From contig NZ_BMQY01000002.1 of assembly GCF_014648355.1 (NCBI RefSeq), positions 451,328 through 515,327 on the forward strand: a DNA stretch of 64,000 bases. Direction: 5' to 3'. Below the pieces are notes generated by a model. It had not been told where the DNA came from, made no database searches, and was given only the letters and a program-made list of their open reading frames with translations. The position numbers and the translations under genes were made by a program. Shown piece after piece: positions 28,618 to 36,345 of the stretch (position 1 is the stretch's first letter; each line of letters begins with the position of its first letter). This DNA comes from Couchioplanes azureus. Lineage in GTDB: Bacteria > Actinomycetota > Actinomycetes > Mycobacteriales > Micromonosporaceae.

Positions 28618-29109
28618 TCACCGGGTGACGGTCGTGGTCGTCGTGACCGCCGCGGGCGGCACGGTGAACGACGTCGCCGCCGGCGTCGCGGCGTGCGAGG
28701 GCGCCCGGAACTGCAGCATGTCGCGCACGTTCTTCTGCACGGCGACCGCCGCGAACAACGTGAGGGCGAACGCGAGGCCGTAGAAGCCCTTCTCGCTGAG
28801 CTGCATCCCGCTGTTCCAGAGACCGACCACCAGCATCACCAGTGCGAGACCGACCGTGGACCACGAAAGCCCGAGGTACAGGGCCGACACCGGCAGACCC
28901 TCCGCCTTGTCGCGCACCGACTTCTGCAGCGAGACGGCGGCGAACAGGCCCAGGACGAGGACCGAGGCGTAGAAGCCCTTCTCACTCTTCGTCATCGTGG
29001 CGTTCCACAGCCCGGCCGCGTAGCAGACGACGCCGAGGAAGAGCGCGGCCCAGGAGGCGCCGACGAAGGCGGCGGTGGGCTTGACCGAGGCGGACGGCTG
29101 AGGGGTCAT
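28618..29109 (-). CDS. YiaA/YiaB-type inner membrane protein
   Basis: 163 residues with four membrane helices in two repeats. Each repeat contains the YiaA two-helix signature: VVCYAAGLWNATMTKSEKGF then LFAAVSLQKSVRD, and LVVGLWNSGMQLSEKGFYG then LFAAVAVQKNVRD. A Thr/Val-rich tail follows. Function of this family is unknown; enterobacterial members are linked to stress. A palindromic element at 29186-29201 lies ~77 bp upstream. Confidence 0.88.
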   Translation of the reverse strand: MTPQPSASVKPTAAFVGASWAALFLGVVCYAAGLWNATMTKSEKGFYASVLVLGLFAAVSLQKSVRDKAEGLPVSALYLGLSWSTVGLALVMLVVGLWNSGMQLSEKGFYGLAFALTLFAAVAVQKNVRDMLQFRAPSHAATPAATSFTVPPAAVTTTTTVTR

Positions 29110-29337
29110 GGCACTTCTCCGATTCTGCTGGGGGGGGCGGGGCTGACCTGCTCAAACAGTCTGCGGCTCCGGCGAGCGACGACCGTGAGTAGTCGTACTT
29201 ATTCGCGATGAGCCGCCGGGCGGTACGGACGGGCCGTCCACGGCCACCTGAAAGGCCGACGTCGGCGGTCCGCCGCGCGCCTACCGTGGGTGATGTTTCC
29301 GACCGGTAACCGGCGGACGAGCCGGAAAGGGGCGGAA
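29110..29337. promoter_or_regulatory. Divergent intergenic region with palindromic element
   Basis: 228 bp between the YiaA-like gene and the gene at 29338. It contains TGAGTAGTCGTACTTA (29186-29201), which matches 13 of 16 bases with TGAGTCGCCGTACTCA at 43218-43233 upstream of the SCO7613-type gene. Likely promoters for both directions lie here. Confidence 0.45.
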
Positions 29338-29859
29338 GTGGTGCGGCAGCGGGTGAAGGCCCGGCACCGGGCGGTCCGGCCGCGCCGGTGGCCCTGGGCG
29401 GTGGTCGCCGCGGCGCTGCTGGCTCCGGCCGCCACGATTCCCCTGGTGCTGCGCGACGCGGGTACGCCGCGGGCCGCCGTACCGTTGCCGGCCGTCTCGG
29501 TCCCGCAGCCGCCCGCCGCGCCCGGCCCGCCGGCGGCCTCCCGGCGGCCCCTGCGGGCCGTCGTGCAAGCGCACAAGGCCGGGCCCGCACCGAGCTCGTC
29601 GCCCGCGGCGCCGGTGCCGCTCGGGCCGTCCGACGCCGCCGGCCTGCCCCCGCTCCTGGCCTCCTACTGCCGGGAGACCGCCGGCAAGCATGCGATCGCG
29701 GTCTTCACCGGCGGCGCCTGGGGCTGCGGCCGCGCGTCCCGCTCCGCGGATCCCGTCGACATGGACGCGCTGTGCGGCTGGCGCTACGGCACCGCCGCGT
29801 ACGCCCGCCGCATCGCCCCGGAACCGACGGGGTGGCGCTGCTACCGCGCCGGCCCGTAA
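29338..29859 (+). CDS. Exported or membrane-anchored protein of unknown function
   Basis: 173 residues from GTG 29338, with AAAGGGG upstream (ATG 29290 would add 16 residues but lacks a site). A basic N-terminus (RQRVKARHRAVRPRRWPW) and one hydrophobic helix (AVVAAALLAPAATIPLVL) predict a signal anchor. A Pro/Ala/Ser linker leads to a ~65-residue domain with four Cys (YCRETAG, WGCGRA, LCGWRYG, WRCYRAG). Such Trp/Cys/Gly domains are common in secreted actinobacterial proteins. Family not recognised. The stop is 11 bp before the trp leader peptide. Confidence 0.7.
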   Translation: MVRQRVKARHRAVRPRRWPWAVVAAALLAPAATIPLVLRDAGTPRAAVPLPAVSVPQPPAAPGPPAASRRPLRAVVQAHKAGPAPSSSPAAPVPLGPSDAAGLPPLLASYCRETAGKHAIAVFTGGAWGCGRASRSADPVDMDALCGWRYGTAAYARRIAPEPTGWRCYRAGP

Positions 29860-29870
29860 ACTCCTCAGCC

Positions 29871-29933
29871 ATGTACGCGCAACCGAGCATGTGGTGGCCC
29901 GCCGATCCGGCGGCCACACCCTCCCGCGCGTAA
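29871..29933 (+). CDS. trpL: trp operon leader peptide
   Basis: A 20-residue reading frame from ATG 29871 to TAA 29931-29933 with two consecutive Trp codons (29892-29897) in MWWP. It is followed by mutually exclusive hairpins and the fused anthranilate synthase gene. Ribosome stalling at the Trp codons under low charged tRNA-Trp would free the segments downstream. A Trp-rich leader in front of a fused trpEG gene is established for Streptomyces venezuelae. Confidence 0.85.
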   Translation: MYAQPSMWWPADPAATPSRA

Positions 29934-29967
29934 CCCACCACCGCGGCCGCCTCCGACGAGGCGGCCG
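29894..29967 (+). promoter_or_regulatory. Tryptophan transcription attenuator
   Basis: Three alternative pairings can be read. Segment 1:2 is GTGGCCCGCCG (29894-29904) with CGGCGGCCAC (29908-29917), one C bulged, and it covers a Trp codon. Segment 2:3 is GGCGGCC (29909-29915) with GGCCGCC (29945-29951), the antiterminator. Segment 3:4 is the terminator at 29944-29967. Stalling at the Trp codons masks segment 1 and favours 2:3, allowing read-through into trpEG. Confidence 0.85.
29944..29967 (+). terminator. Attenuator terminator hairpin
   Basis: Perfect 10-bp stem CGGCCGCCTC / GAGGCGGCCG with loop CGAC, followed by the weak pyrimidine run TCCTTGC. It starts 10 bp after the leader peptide stop codon. 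Confidence 0.85.
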
Positions 29968-30015
29968 TCCTTGCGACAGTTCCTCGCCGGGCGGCCCCAG
30001 CCGATCGAGGAACCC

Positions 30016-31818
30016 ATGGAACCCTTCGCCCTGCTGCACCGCCACGGCGCCGACCACGTCGAGATCCTCCACGGCGACGTCGTCACCGTGCCAGCCCTCG
30101 CCGACATACCCCTGCCCGCCGGCAGCGGGCCGCGCACGCTGGCCCTCATCCCGTTCCGGCAGATCGCCGAGCGCGGCTTCGCCTGCGTCGACGACGGCAC
30201 ACCGCTGGAGTGCCTGCGGATCCGCGCCGCCCGGACGGTGCCGCTGGCCGAGCTGATCGACTCCCTGCCCACCACGCCGCCGCGGCTGACCGGGCAGGGC
30301 TTCGACATCTCCGACGCCGACTACGGCCGGGTCGTGGAGGCGGTCCTGCGCGACGAGATCGGGCACGGCGCGGGCGCCAACTTCGTCGTCCACCGGGTCT
30401 TCGAGGCGACCGTCGCCGGCGACCCGCTCGAGGCGGCCCGGGCGGCGTTCCGCAACCTGCTCACCGGCGAGCGCGGCGCGTACTGGACGTTCCTGGTGCA
30501 CACCGGCACCCGTACGCTCGTCGGTGCCAGCCCCGAGCGGCACGTCAGCGTGGACGGCGGGCTGACCATGATGAACCCGATCAGCGGCACCTTCCGCCAC
30601 GACGGCGAGCGCAGCCTGGCCGACTTCCTCGCCGACCCCAAGGAGATCGACGAGCTCGCCATGGTGCTCGACGAGGAGCTCAAGATGATGGCCGCCGTCG
30701 CCGAGCACGGCGGGCAGGTCGTCGGGCCGTACCTGAAGCGGATGGCGCATCTCACCCACACCGAGTACCTGCTCGCCGGGCGGGGCTCGCGCGACGTACG
30801 CGAGGTGCTGCGCGAGACCATGTTCGCCCCGACCGTGACCGGCAGCCCGGTGGCCAACGCCTGCCGGGTGATCGCCCGGCACGAACGCCGGGGCCGGGGC
30901 TACTACGCCGGGGTGCTGGCCCTGCTCGGGCACGACGACGAGGGCCGGCAGACGCTGGACGCGCCGATCCTCATCCGCACGGCGGAGATCTCCCCCGCGG
31001 GCCGCCTGCGCGTGCCGGTCGGCGCCACGCTCGTGCGGCACTCCACCCCCGCGGGCGAGATCGCGGAGACCCACGCCAAGGCCGCGGGCGTGCTGGCCGC
31101 CCTGGGTGCCACCCGGACGACGACGTCCGTACCCCCGGAGCCCGACGACCCCGCGATCCCGGCGGCACTCGCGGCGCGCAACGACGGCCTCGCCCGGTTC
31201 TGGCTGGACCAGCGCCGGCCCGGCGCCCTCACGGTCCCCGCGCTCGACGGCCGCAGCGCGGTGATCGTCGACGCCGAGGACGCCTTCACCGCGATGCTGG
31301 CCCACCAGCTGCGGGCCCTGGGCCTGACGGTCACCGTGCTGCCCTGGACGGTGCCCCTCGTGCCCGCCGCCGACGTGCTGATCATGGGGCCGGGCCCCGG
31401 CGATCCCGCCGCGGACGACGAGCGGATGGGCACCCTGCGCGCCCTGGTCGCCGGCGCGCTCGCCGACCGGCGCCCGCTGCTCGGCGTCTGCCTGGGTCAC
31501 CAGCTGCTGGCCGCGGCCCTGGGCCTGCGCCTGCGCCGCAGGCCGGCGCCCTATCAGGGCGTGGCCCGCGACATCGACCTGTTCGGCACCCGGCGGCGGG
31601 TCGGTTTCTACTCCAGCTTCACCGCCCTGGCCGCGCCGGTGCCGGGCGTGGAGATCGCCGCGGACGCCGACGGCACCGTCCACGCCCTGCGCGGCGACGG
31701 CTTCGCCGGAGTGCAGTTCCATCCGGAGTCCGTGCTCAGCGCGGACGGCCTCAGCGTCCTCGCCCAACTTCTCCCACCACTTCTCTCCCGGGCGATTAGC
31801 CCGGCGGCGAGCGGGTAG
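30016..31818 (+). CDS. trpEG: Fused anthranilate synthase (TrpE-TrpG), PhzE-like
   Basis: 600 residues from ATG 30016 with GAGGAA upstream. Residues 1-~385 are the chorismate-binding TrpE part (LVGASPERHVSVDGG, MNPISGTFRH, EIDELAMVLDEELKMMA, TVTGSPVANACRVIARHE, GRGYYAGVLALLG). Residues ~415-600 are the class I glutamine amidotransferase with Cys in GVCLGHQLLA and the His-Glu pair in GVQFHPESVLS. It makes anthranilate (or, in PhzE relatives, aminodeoxyisochorismate) from chorismate and glutamine. The MNPISGT form resembles PhzE-type enzymes, but the trp attenuator upstream argues for a tryptophan-responsive anthranilate role. No other trp genes follow. Confidence 0.92.
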   Translation: MEPFALLHRHGADHVEILHGDVVTVPALADIPLPAGSGPRTLALIPFRQIAERGFACVDDGTPLECLRIRAARTVPLAELIDSLPTTPPRLTGQGFDISDADYGRVVEAVLRDEIGHGAGANFVVHRVFEATVAGDPLEAARAAFRNLLTGERGAYWTFLVHTGTRTLVGASPERHVSVDGGLTMMNPISGTFRHDGERSLADFLADPKEIDELAMVLDEELKMMAAVAEHGGQVVGPYLKRMAHLTHTEYLLAGRGSRDVREVLRETMFAPTVTGSPVANACRVIARHERRGRGYYAGVLALLGHDDEGRQTLDAPILIRTAEISPAGRLRVPVGATLVRHSTPAGEIAETHAKAAGVLAALGATRTTTSVPPEPDDPAIPAALAARNDGLARFWLDQRRPGALTVPALDGRSAVIVDAEDAFTAMLAHQLRALGLTVTVLPWTVPLVPAADVLIMGPGPGDPAADDERMGTLRALVAGALADRRPLLGVCLGHQLLAAALGLRLRRRPAPYQGVARDIDLFGTRRRVGFYSSFTALAAPVPGVEIAADADGTVHALRGDGFAGVQFHPESVLSADGLSVLAQLLPPLLSRAISPAASG

Positions 31819-31890
31819 CGCTAGGGATGTCGGTGGTTCAAGCGGATCGAGAGCCTCCTCTTGGGCCACCGGCCCTCTACACTCGTCCCT
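31819..31890 (+). promoter_or_regulatory. Probable retron promoter region
   Basis: 72 bp between trpEG and the putative retron RNA. TACACT at 31878-31883 fits an actinobacterial -10 and would place transcription start at about 31890, exactly where the inverted repeat of the RNA begins. No convincing -35 is seen. Confidence 0.4.
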
Positions 31891-32055
31891 CGGTGGCAGC
31901 GTGTCCCGAGCTGGCCGCCGGTCCGCCGACGGCCTCTCCGGGGCACCCCCGGGGGCGAGAGATTGAGCCACGCAGCGCATCGCCGGCGCGCCGCCGCGCT
32001 CCGCGCGGGACAGCGCAGGCACGACCGGGCAACGTCGGGGCACGCTGTTCCACCG
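31891..32055 (+). ncRNA. Putative retron msr-msd RNA
   Basis: A 165-nt region ending 6 nt before the reverse transcriptase start. Its ends are an inverted repeat: 31891-31909 (CGGTGGCAGCGTGTCCCGA) pairs with 32035-32055 with one G·U pair and a two-base bulge (AA), as expected for retron a1/a2. Just after a1 comes AGC (A31909, G31910), the usual context of the branching guanosine. Between the arms lie hairpins GGCCG/CGGCC (31913-31934), TCTCCGGGG..CCCCG..GAGA (31935-31960) and CCGCGC/GCGCGG (31994-32008). The interior has no coding character in the downstream gene's frame. Exact msr/msd boundaries cannot be set by eye. Confidence 0.7.
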
Positions 32056-32061
32056 GTACGC

Positions 32062-33333
32062 GTGTCGGCCGCGCTCGCCGACGCCTTCCTGACCAGCCGC
32101 TGGCGGCCCGGTCCCCTGCTGCGCACCGGCACGGCGGTGCTCGGCGCCCGCCCGCCGTGGCTGCGCGGCGCGGTGGCCGCGGTGCTGCGGGCGTACCGCA
32201 ACGCGCCGGCCGACCGCCCCCGCGAGCTCGCCGCCTTCCTGGCCCGGGTCGGACCCGCGGGCCGCCCCGTCGTGCGCCGCCATCCCGTCCGGCTGCGCCG
32301 CGCCACGCCGGTCCGCGTCGTCCGCATGCGCTGGGACACGCCCCGCATCGACGACCTCGCCGCGCTCGCCTCGTTCCTCGGCGTCGACGGCGACCACCTC
32401 GACTGGTACGCCGACCGCCGGCACCTCAACCGCCACGCCCGCGACGAGCGGCTCCGGCACTACCGCTACGCCTGGCTGCCCCACCGCCTCATCGAGGCAC
32501 CGAAGCCCCGCCTGCGCGCCCTGCAACGCCGGCTCCTCGACGACCTCCTCGGGCGGCTGCCGGTCCACCCCCACGCCCACGGCTTCGTCCCCGGTCGCGG
32601 CGTGCACACCTTCGCCGCACCCCACGCCGGACAGCGGCTCGTCGTCGCCATGGACCTGGCCGCGTTCTTCAGCTCGGTCACCGCCGCCCGCATCTACGGC
32701 CTGTTCCGCACCGCGGGCTACCCCGAGCCGGTCGCGCACGCGCTGACCGCCCTGACGACGACGGCCACCCCCGCGGCGGTGCTTCGCGGCCACGCGGACA
32801 GCCACCGGGCCGCAGTCCTGCGCCGCCCGCACCTGCCCCAGGGCGCGCCGACCTCGCCGGCCCTGGCCAACCTGGTCGCGTACCGCCTCGACCGGCGGCT
32901 GACCGGGCTGGCCGCCCGCTTCGGGCTGCACTACACCCGCTACGCCGACGACCTCGCCTTCTCCGGCACGCCCGGGCGCGGCGAGCCGGCCCACCTGATC
33001 GCCGCGGTCACGTCGATCGCGGCCGACGAGGGTTTCCGCGTCCATCCGCGCAAGACCCGCGTCCGGGGCCGGGGCGACCGGCAGCGCCTGGCGGGCCTGG
33101 TCGTCAACGAGCGGCCGGCCGCCTCCCGCGAGGACTACGACCGGCTGCGGGCGGTGCTGCACGACGCCGCGCGGCGGGGGCCGGACGCGGCGAACCGCGA
33201 GGGGCACCACGACTTCCCCGCGTACCTGCGCGGCCGGGTCGCCTGGGTCTCCCACCGCCATCCGGCCCGCGCCGCCAAGCTGCACCGCATGCTCGCCGCC
33301 GCCCTGGGGGAACCGTCGGATCAGGCGTCGTGA
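32062..33333 (+). CDS. Retron-type reverse transcriptase
   Basis: 423 residues from GTG 32062; the frame is open upstream, but that part lies in the RNA. An N-terminal helical region (~1-85) precedes ALASFLGVDGDHLDWYADRR and the RT fingers/palm: LIEAPKPRLRALQRRLLDDL, AHGFVPGRGVHTFAAPH, VVAMDLAAFFSSV (motif A Asp), LPQGAPTSPALANLV, and YTRYADDLAFSG (YADD catalytic box). The C-terminal part RLAGLVVNERP...RLRAVLHDA corresponds to the retron VTG region. The retron X and Y signatures NAxxH and VTG appear here as FAAPH and LAG, so it is a divergent member. No maturase or endonuclease domain, which argues against a group II intron. It makes msDNA from the upstream RNA, if the model is right. Confidence 0.88.
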   Translation: MSAALADAFLTSRWRPGPLLRTGTAVLGARPPWLRGAVAAVLRAYRNAPADRPRELAAFLARVGPAGRPVVRRHPVRLRRATPVRVVRMRWDTPRIDDLAALASFLGVDGDHLDWYADRRHLNRHARDERLRHYRYAWLPHRLIEAPKPRLRALQRRLLDDLLGRLPVHPHAHGFVPGRGVHTFAAPHAGQRLVVAMDLAAFFSSVTAARIYGLFRTAGYPEPVAHALTALTTTATPAAVLRGHADSHRAAVLRRPHLPQGAPTSPALANLVAYRLDRRLTGLAARFGLHYTRYADDLAFSGTPGRGEPAHLIAAVTSIAADEGFRVHPRKTRVRGRGDRQRLAGLVVNERPAASREDYDRLRAVLHDAARRGPDAANREGHHDFPAYLRGRVAWVSHRHPARAAKLHRMLAAALGEPSDQAS

Positions 33334-33378
33334 CGGCCCCTTTGGTCCCTCGACCCTCTTCTCTCACTGGAGTCATAT

Positions 33379-33403
33379 CACCGCCGACCGCTTCGCGGCG
33401 GTG
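33379..33403 (+). terminator. Hairpin after the reverse transcriptase gene
   Basis: CACCGCCG (33379-33386) pairs with CGGCGGTG (33396-33403), 9-nt loop, followed by AAACACTTT. It lies in the 84-bp gap before the membrane protein gene and may end or attenuate the retron transcript. Confidence 0.55.
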
Positions 33404-33417
33404 AAACACTTTACTGC

Positions 33418-34812
33418 ATGACGCTGTCCGTGCCGTACACGATCGAGGCTCTCGGTGTATGCGCACAGCTGCTGCTCCTGCCGGCGCGATTCATCGTGCG
33501 CACGATAGAGACTCTGGAGGATCGCGGTCTCACCTCCCGAGTGCAACTGACAGTCAGGATCGCCCTCCCGGACTATCGAAAGCTGAGCGGTTCGGGCGCC
33601 ACCCACTTTCCCTTCCCGCTGTTGCTGCGGGAACGTGACACGGTGATCAACCATCTTCAGGCCTGGGACCATTCCGCCAAACCCCTCGCGGTCATCGAGC
33701 GTGACCAGACCGAGGAGATCATGGGAATTGTGGACGAGGTGCTGAAACTAGGCGCCCGGACGCATGACGCCCAAGACTTCTACGACACGGTGAAGCATCA
33801 TTATTCGCTGCACAGACCCGTTTTCGTCGATCTACCCAGGCCCGAGAGCCCGCTTTTCATGGTCAGCTACTCGCGCAAGAGGATCAACAGTCAGGGCACC
33901 GACCGGCACAACCGGCTGCCCGGGCGCAGCGGCGAGCGCTGGAAACGCTATCAGGTTCCGCTGTCCCTGAGCGCTCGCAGCCAGAGCTACCATCTGCGGA
34001 TCGAGGAGACCGAGGACCGGTTCCTCAGCGAATTCTTCATCGCCGGGACCGAGCGGACCAGGTGCGGCGGCCCGGGCGACGCCAGCTGGGAAATCTGCCT
34101 GCCGCAGCGCCACGACGAGATCGCGGCATGCCAGCGAACGTGCCGGCCGGAATGCTTCAACGGCCCGTACCGGGAAAAACGCCGGCTGGATTGCACGACC
34201 TCGGGCGAGCGACGACTCGGCCATGTCACCCAGTTCGGCTCGGCGTTCGCGCACCTCTACATACCGGCACCCGCCGACGGACCGACCGCGATCGACACCC
34301 CGGACGGACCGCGGCCGTGGCGGGCGTCGACCATTCCCGCCGGCGTACTGGGCAGCGACAATCCTCAGGCGGTGGTGTACTTCGACGAGGTACCACCCGG
34401 GTCCACGTCGGCCATCGCCATGATGGGTTGCGTCGTCGGACTGATAGCCCTTTCGGTCTCCGCGGCGGGGACGGTGGATCCGAAACGGGTCATCTGGAAT
34501 GGGTTCGCACCCATGATAATCGCCATGCTTCCGCTTTTCGTCGGCGTACTCGGCCTGTCCGCCGACCGGCTGCAGACGCAGTCGCGGAACAATGCCATCT
34601 CGCTGCGCATCATCGTGGTCACCACCCTCGTGGCGGCATTGTTCATCGCCCTGGCCCCGCAAGCGCATCTGTGGTCCACCTGGCTCAACGTTTCCCTGCT
34701 CTGCTCCATAGCGTGCTTCCTGACCGGCGCCGTCACCCAGTGCCGGGTATGGGCGGTTGCGCGGCGATATCGACGCCTGACCTCCCACGGGATTCATCAA
34801 GTCCGGCCCTGA
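33418..34812 (+). CDS. Membrane protein of unknown function, candidate retron partner
   Basis: 464 residues from ATG 33418; no clear ribosome site, so it may be leaderless or use a nearby GTG. Residues 1-~330 are mostly soluble (segments RIALPDYRKLSGSG, YQVPLSLSARSQSYHLRIEE, HLYIPAPADG, VYFDEVPPGS), with an N-terminal hydrophobic stretch (IEALGVCAQLLLLPARFIV). Four membrane helices follow from ~338: MMGCVVGLIALSVSAAG, MIIAMLPLFVGVLGL, IIVVTTLVAALFIALA, LLCSIACFLTGAV. GC is about 60-63% in lines I counted, against ~73% in the reverse transcriptase. I recognise no named domain. The position after a retron-type RT makes it a candidate effector, since some retrons use membrane effectors, but this is inference. 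Confidence 0.75.
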   Translation: MTLSVPYTIEALGVCAQLLLLPARFIVRTIETLEDRGLTSRVQLTVRIALPDYRKLSGSGATHFPFPLLLRERDTVINHLQAWDHSAKPLAVIERDQTEEIMGIVDEVLKLGARTHDAQDFYDTVKHHYSLHRPVFVDLPRPESPLFMVSYSRKRINSQGTDRHNRLPGRSGERWKRYQVPLSLSARSQSYHLRIEETEDRFLSEFFIAGTERTRCGGPGDASWEICLPQRHDEIAACQRTCRPECFNGPYREKRRLDCTTSGERRLGHVTQFGSAFAHLYIPAPADGPTAIDTPDGPRPWRASTIPAGVLGSDNPQAVVYFDEVPPGSTSAIAMMGCVVGLIALSVSAAGTVDPKRVIWNGFAPMIIAMLPLFVGVLGLSADRLQTQSRNNAISLRIIVVTTLVAALFIALAPQAHLWSTWLNVSLLCSIACFLTGAVTQCRVWAVARRYRRLTSHGIHQVRP

Positions 34813-34857
34813 ACGGCCGATTGACCAGACCGATCCGGCTGCAAGGATGTGAGCGAC

Positions 34858-35049
34858 ATGCCCTCGGGAAAGTTGGACAAAGACGTGAACTTCGCTTCAT
34901 CGATCATCGTCGAGGACGGCCCCACCGCCGTAGAGTTCCTGGTCGCCCAAGCCGACGCGAAGGACGAACTCATCGACGATCTGCTGGAGCTGATGCGGCA
35001 GCGCTTCCCTTCAGGGCTCGGCAGCGAAGCACGCGACGACTCGCGCTGA
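34858..35049 (+). CDS. Small acidic protein of unknown function
   Basis: 63 residues from ATG 34858, with AAGGA 10 bases upstream (GTG 34849 is also in frame). Highly charged: KLDKDVNFASSIIVEDGPTA then a Leu/Asp/Glu helix (KDELIDDLLELMRQRF). The helix could mediate dimerisation. It lies 45 bp after the membrane protein and may share its transcript. No family recognised. Confidence 0.55.
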   Translation: MPSGKLDKDVNFASSIIVEDGPTAVEFLVAQADAKDELIDDLLELMRQRFPSGLGSEARDDSR

Positions 35050-35121
35050 CCGCCTCGACACCCGCCTCGCTGCGCTCCGGCGTCCTGGGCCGGACCCGCC
35101 GCTCCCCGCCGTGACGGACCG

Positions 35122-36123
35122 CTAGCGCACCTCCCGCAACGCCTCGCGGAAGTCATCGGCAGCGGGCTCGCCCGGAAACCGCCGGTGCAGCTCCACATCC
35201 AGCTCCCCGGCCACCATCAGCAGGGACGGCAGCGACTTGCGGCCCGAGCCCAGCGCGCCGACCCCGGTCGTGACCGCCTGCTCCAGGTCCCCGGCGCGAG
35301 CCGCGACGGCGGCGAGCGTCAACCGCGCCTCGGCCATCCGCATCGGCGCCTTCACGCCGTCCCGCCCGGCGCCCCGGTCCAGCACCGTCCGGGCGTGCCG
35401 CGCGGCCAGCTCGTCGTCCCCGGCCAGCCGGTAGGCGTCCATCGCATAGAAGTCCCACTTCCCGGGATCCACGACGAAATGGTGATCGGGCCGCCCGGGC
35501 GCCGGCATGCGGTCCAGCAGCGCCCGGCCCCGGCCCAGCGCGTCGCGCACCCCGGCGGGATCGCCCAGGCGCGCGAGCGCCTTCGCCTCCTGCCCGGCCA
35601 GCTGCACGGCGGCCGACCCGCCCGGCGCGGCGGCCCGCCCGGCCCGCGCGGCCGTCAGCACGTCGCGGTAGCGGGACTGCGTCAACGCGAACCAGGCGGC
35701 CATCTCCTGCGACCACGCGACGATCTCCGGATGCCCGGCCTCGGCACCGAGCTGCCGCGCGGCCGTCCGGGTCGCCTCGGCGCCCGAGCGCAGGCCCAGG
35801 TCGTACTCGACGCACCCCACCAGCAGGGCCAGCCAGCCCGCCGCCACCAGCAGCTCCCGGTGCGCCGCGAGCCCGGTCGGCCGGTGCAGCAGCCGGGCGA
35901 CCTCCCGCAGCCACCCGTGCGCCTCCGCGCGCAGCCCGGCGGCCGGCTGGGTGGCGTACTGACAGCAGAGCTCGACGACGGTGGCGTGCAGCGCCTCGAC
36001 GGTCGCCGGCGCCGCATCGTTCGCCTGCACCCGCCGCACCAACTCGGCCGTCTCCCACGGCCGCGCCTCATCGGCGGCCGGCGCGCCGGGCACCTCGCCG
36101 ATTCGCCGCCCGAATGCCGTCAC
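35122..36123 (-). CDS. Regulator-like helical repeat protein lacking a DNA-binding domain
   Basis: 333 residues from GTG 36123, with a perfect AGGAGG 5 bases upstream. The whole protein is α-helical with TPR-like stretches (LVAAGWLALLVGCVEYDLGL, LAGQEAKALARLGDPAGVRDAL, YRLAGDDELAARHARTVLDR). This matches the C-terminal half of Streptomyces-type XRE regulators, but the N-terminal helix-turn-helix of those proteins is absent: only MTAFGRRIGEVPG-like residues precede the repeats. It is divergent from the DHA2 exporter with 222 bp between. It may act by binding a partner rather than DNA. Confidence 0.7.
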   Translation of the reverse strand: MTAFGRRIGEVPGAPAADEARPWETAELVRRVQANDAAPATVEALHATVVELCCQYATQPAAGLRAEAHGWLREVARLLHRPTGLAAHRELLVAAGWLALLVGCVEYDLGLRSGAEATRTAARQLGAEAGHPEIVAWSQEMAAWFALTQSRYRDVLTAARAGRAAAPGGSAAVQLAGQEAKALARLGDPAGVRDALGRGRALLDRMPAPGRPDHHFVVDPGKWDFYAMDAYRLAGDDELAARHARTVLDRGAGRDGVKAPMRMAEARLTLAAVAARAGDLEQAVTTGVGALGSGRKSLPSLLMVAGELDVELHRRFPGEPAADDFREALREVR

Positions 36124-36345
36124 AGTGACCTCCTGACACCTCACGGTATCGGTCAAAGGTGATGTCCGGCACACCCGGGAGGAAGGGTCCGGTTCGTGCG
36201 GAAAAGGGTTTGCGGCGGTGGTACGGAGCCTGCATGGTGGCCCGCGGAGGTGGTCGCCGTCACGCGTTCTCGAGAGCGTGACCGTGGAGAACCTCCAGCC
36301 CTGACAATGACAGGGATCCCGAACGGCCACACCAGGAGATTCGCT
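36124..36345. promoter_or_regulatory. Divergent promoter region with dyad symmetry
   Basis: 222 bp between the regulator-like gene and the exporter. It contains GTCACGC (36259-36265) / GCGTGAC (36276-36282) around TCTCGAGA, a possible operator 64 bp before the exporter start. Confidence 0.4.

Noticed and set aside
31861..32061. Extended N-terminus of the reverse transcriptase from an upstream ATG
   Set aside because: This stretch is Arg/Pro-rich, carries the inverted repeat and hairpins, and better fits RNA; RT similarity begins at GTG 32062.
32062..33333. Group II intron or diversity-generating retroelement RT
   Set aside because: No maturase/endonuclease domain, intron RNA ends, template/variable repeat pair or avd-like gene is seen nearby.
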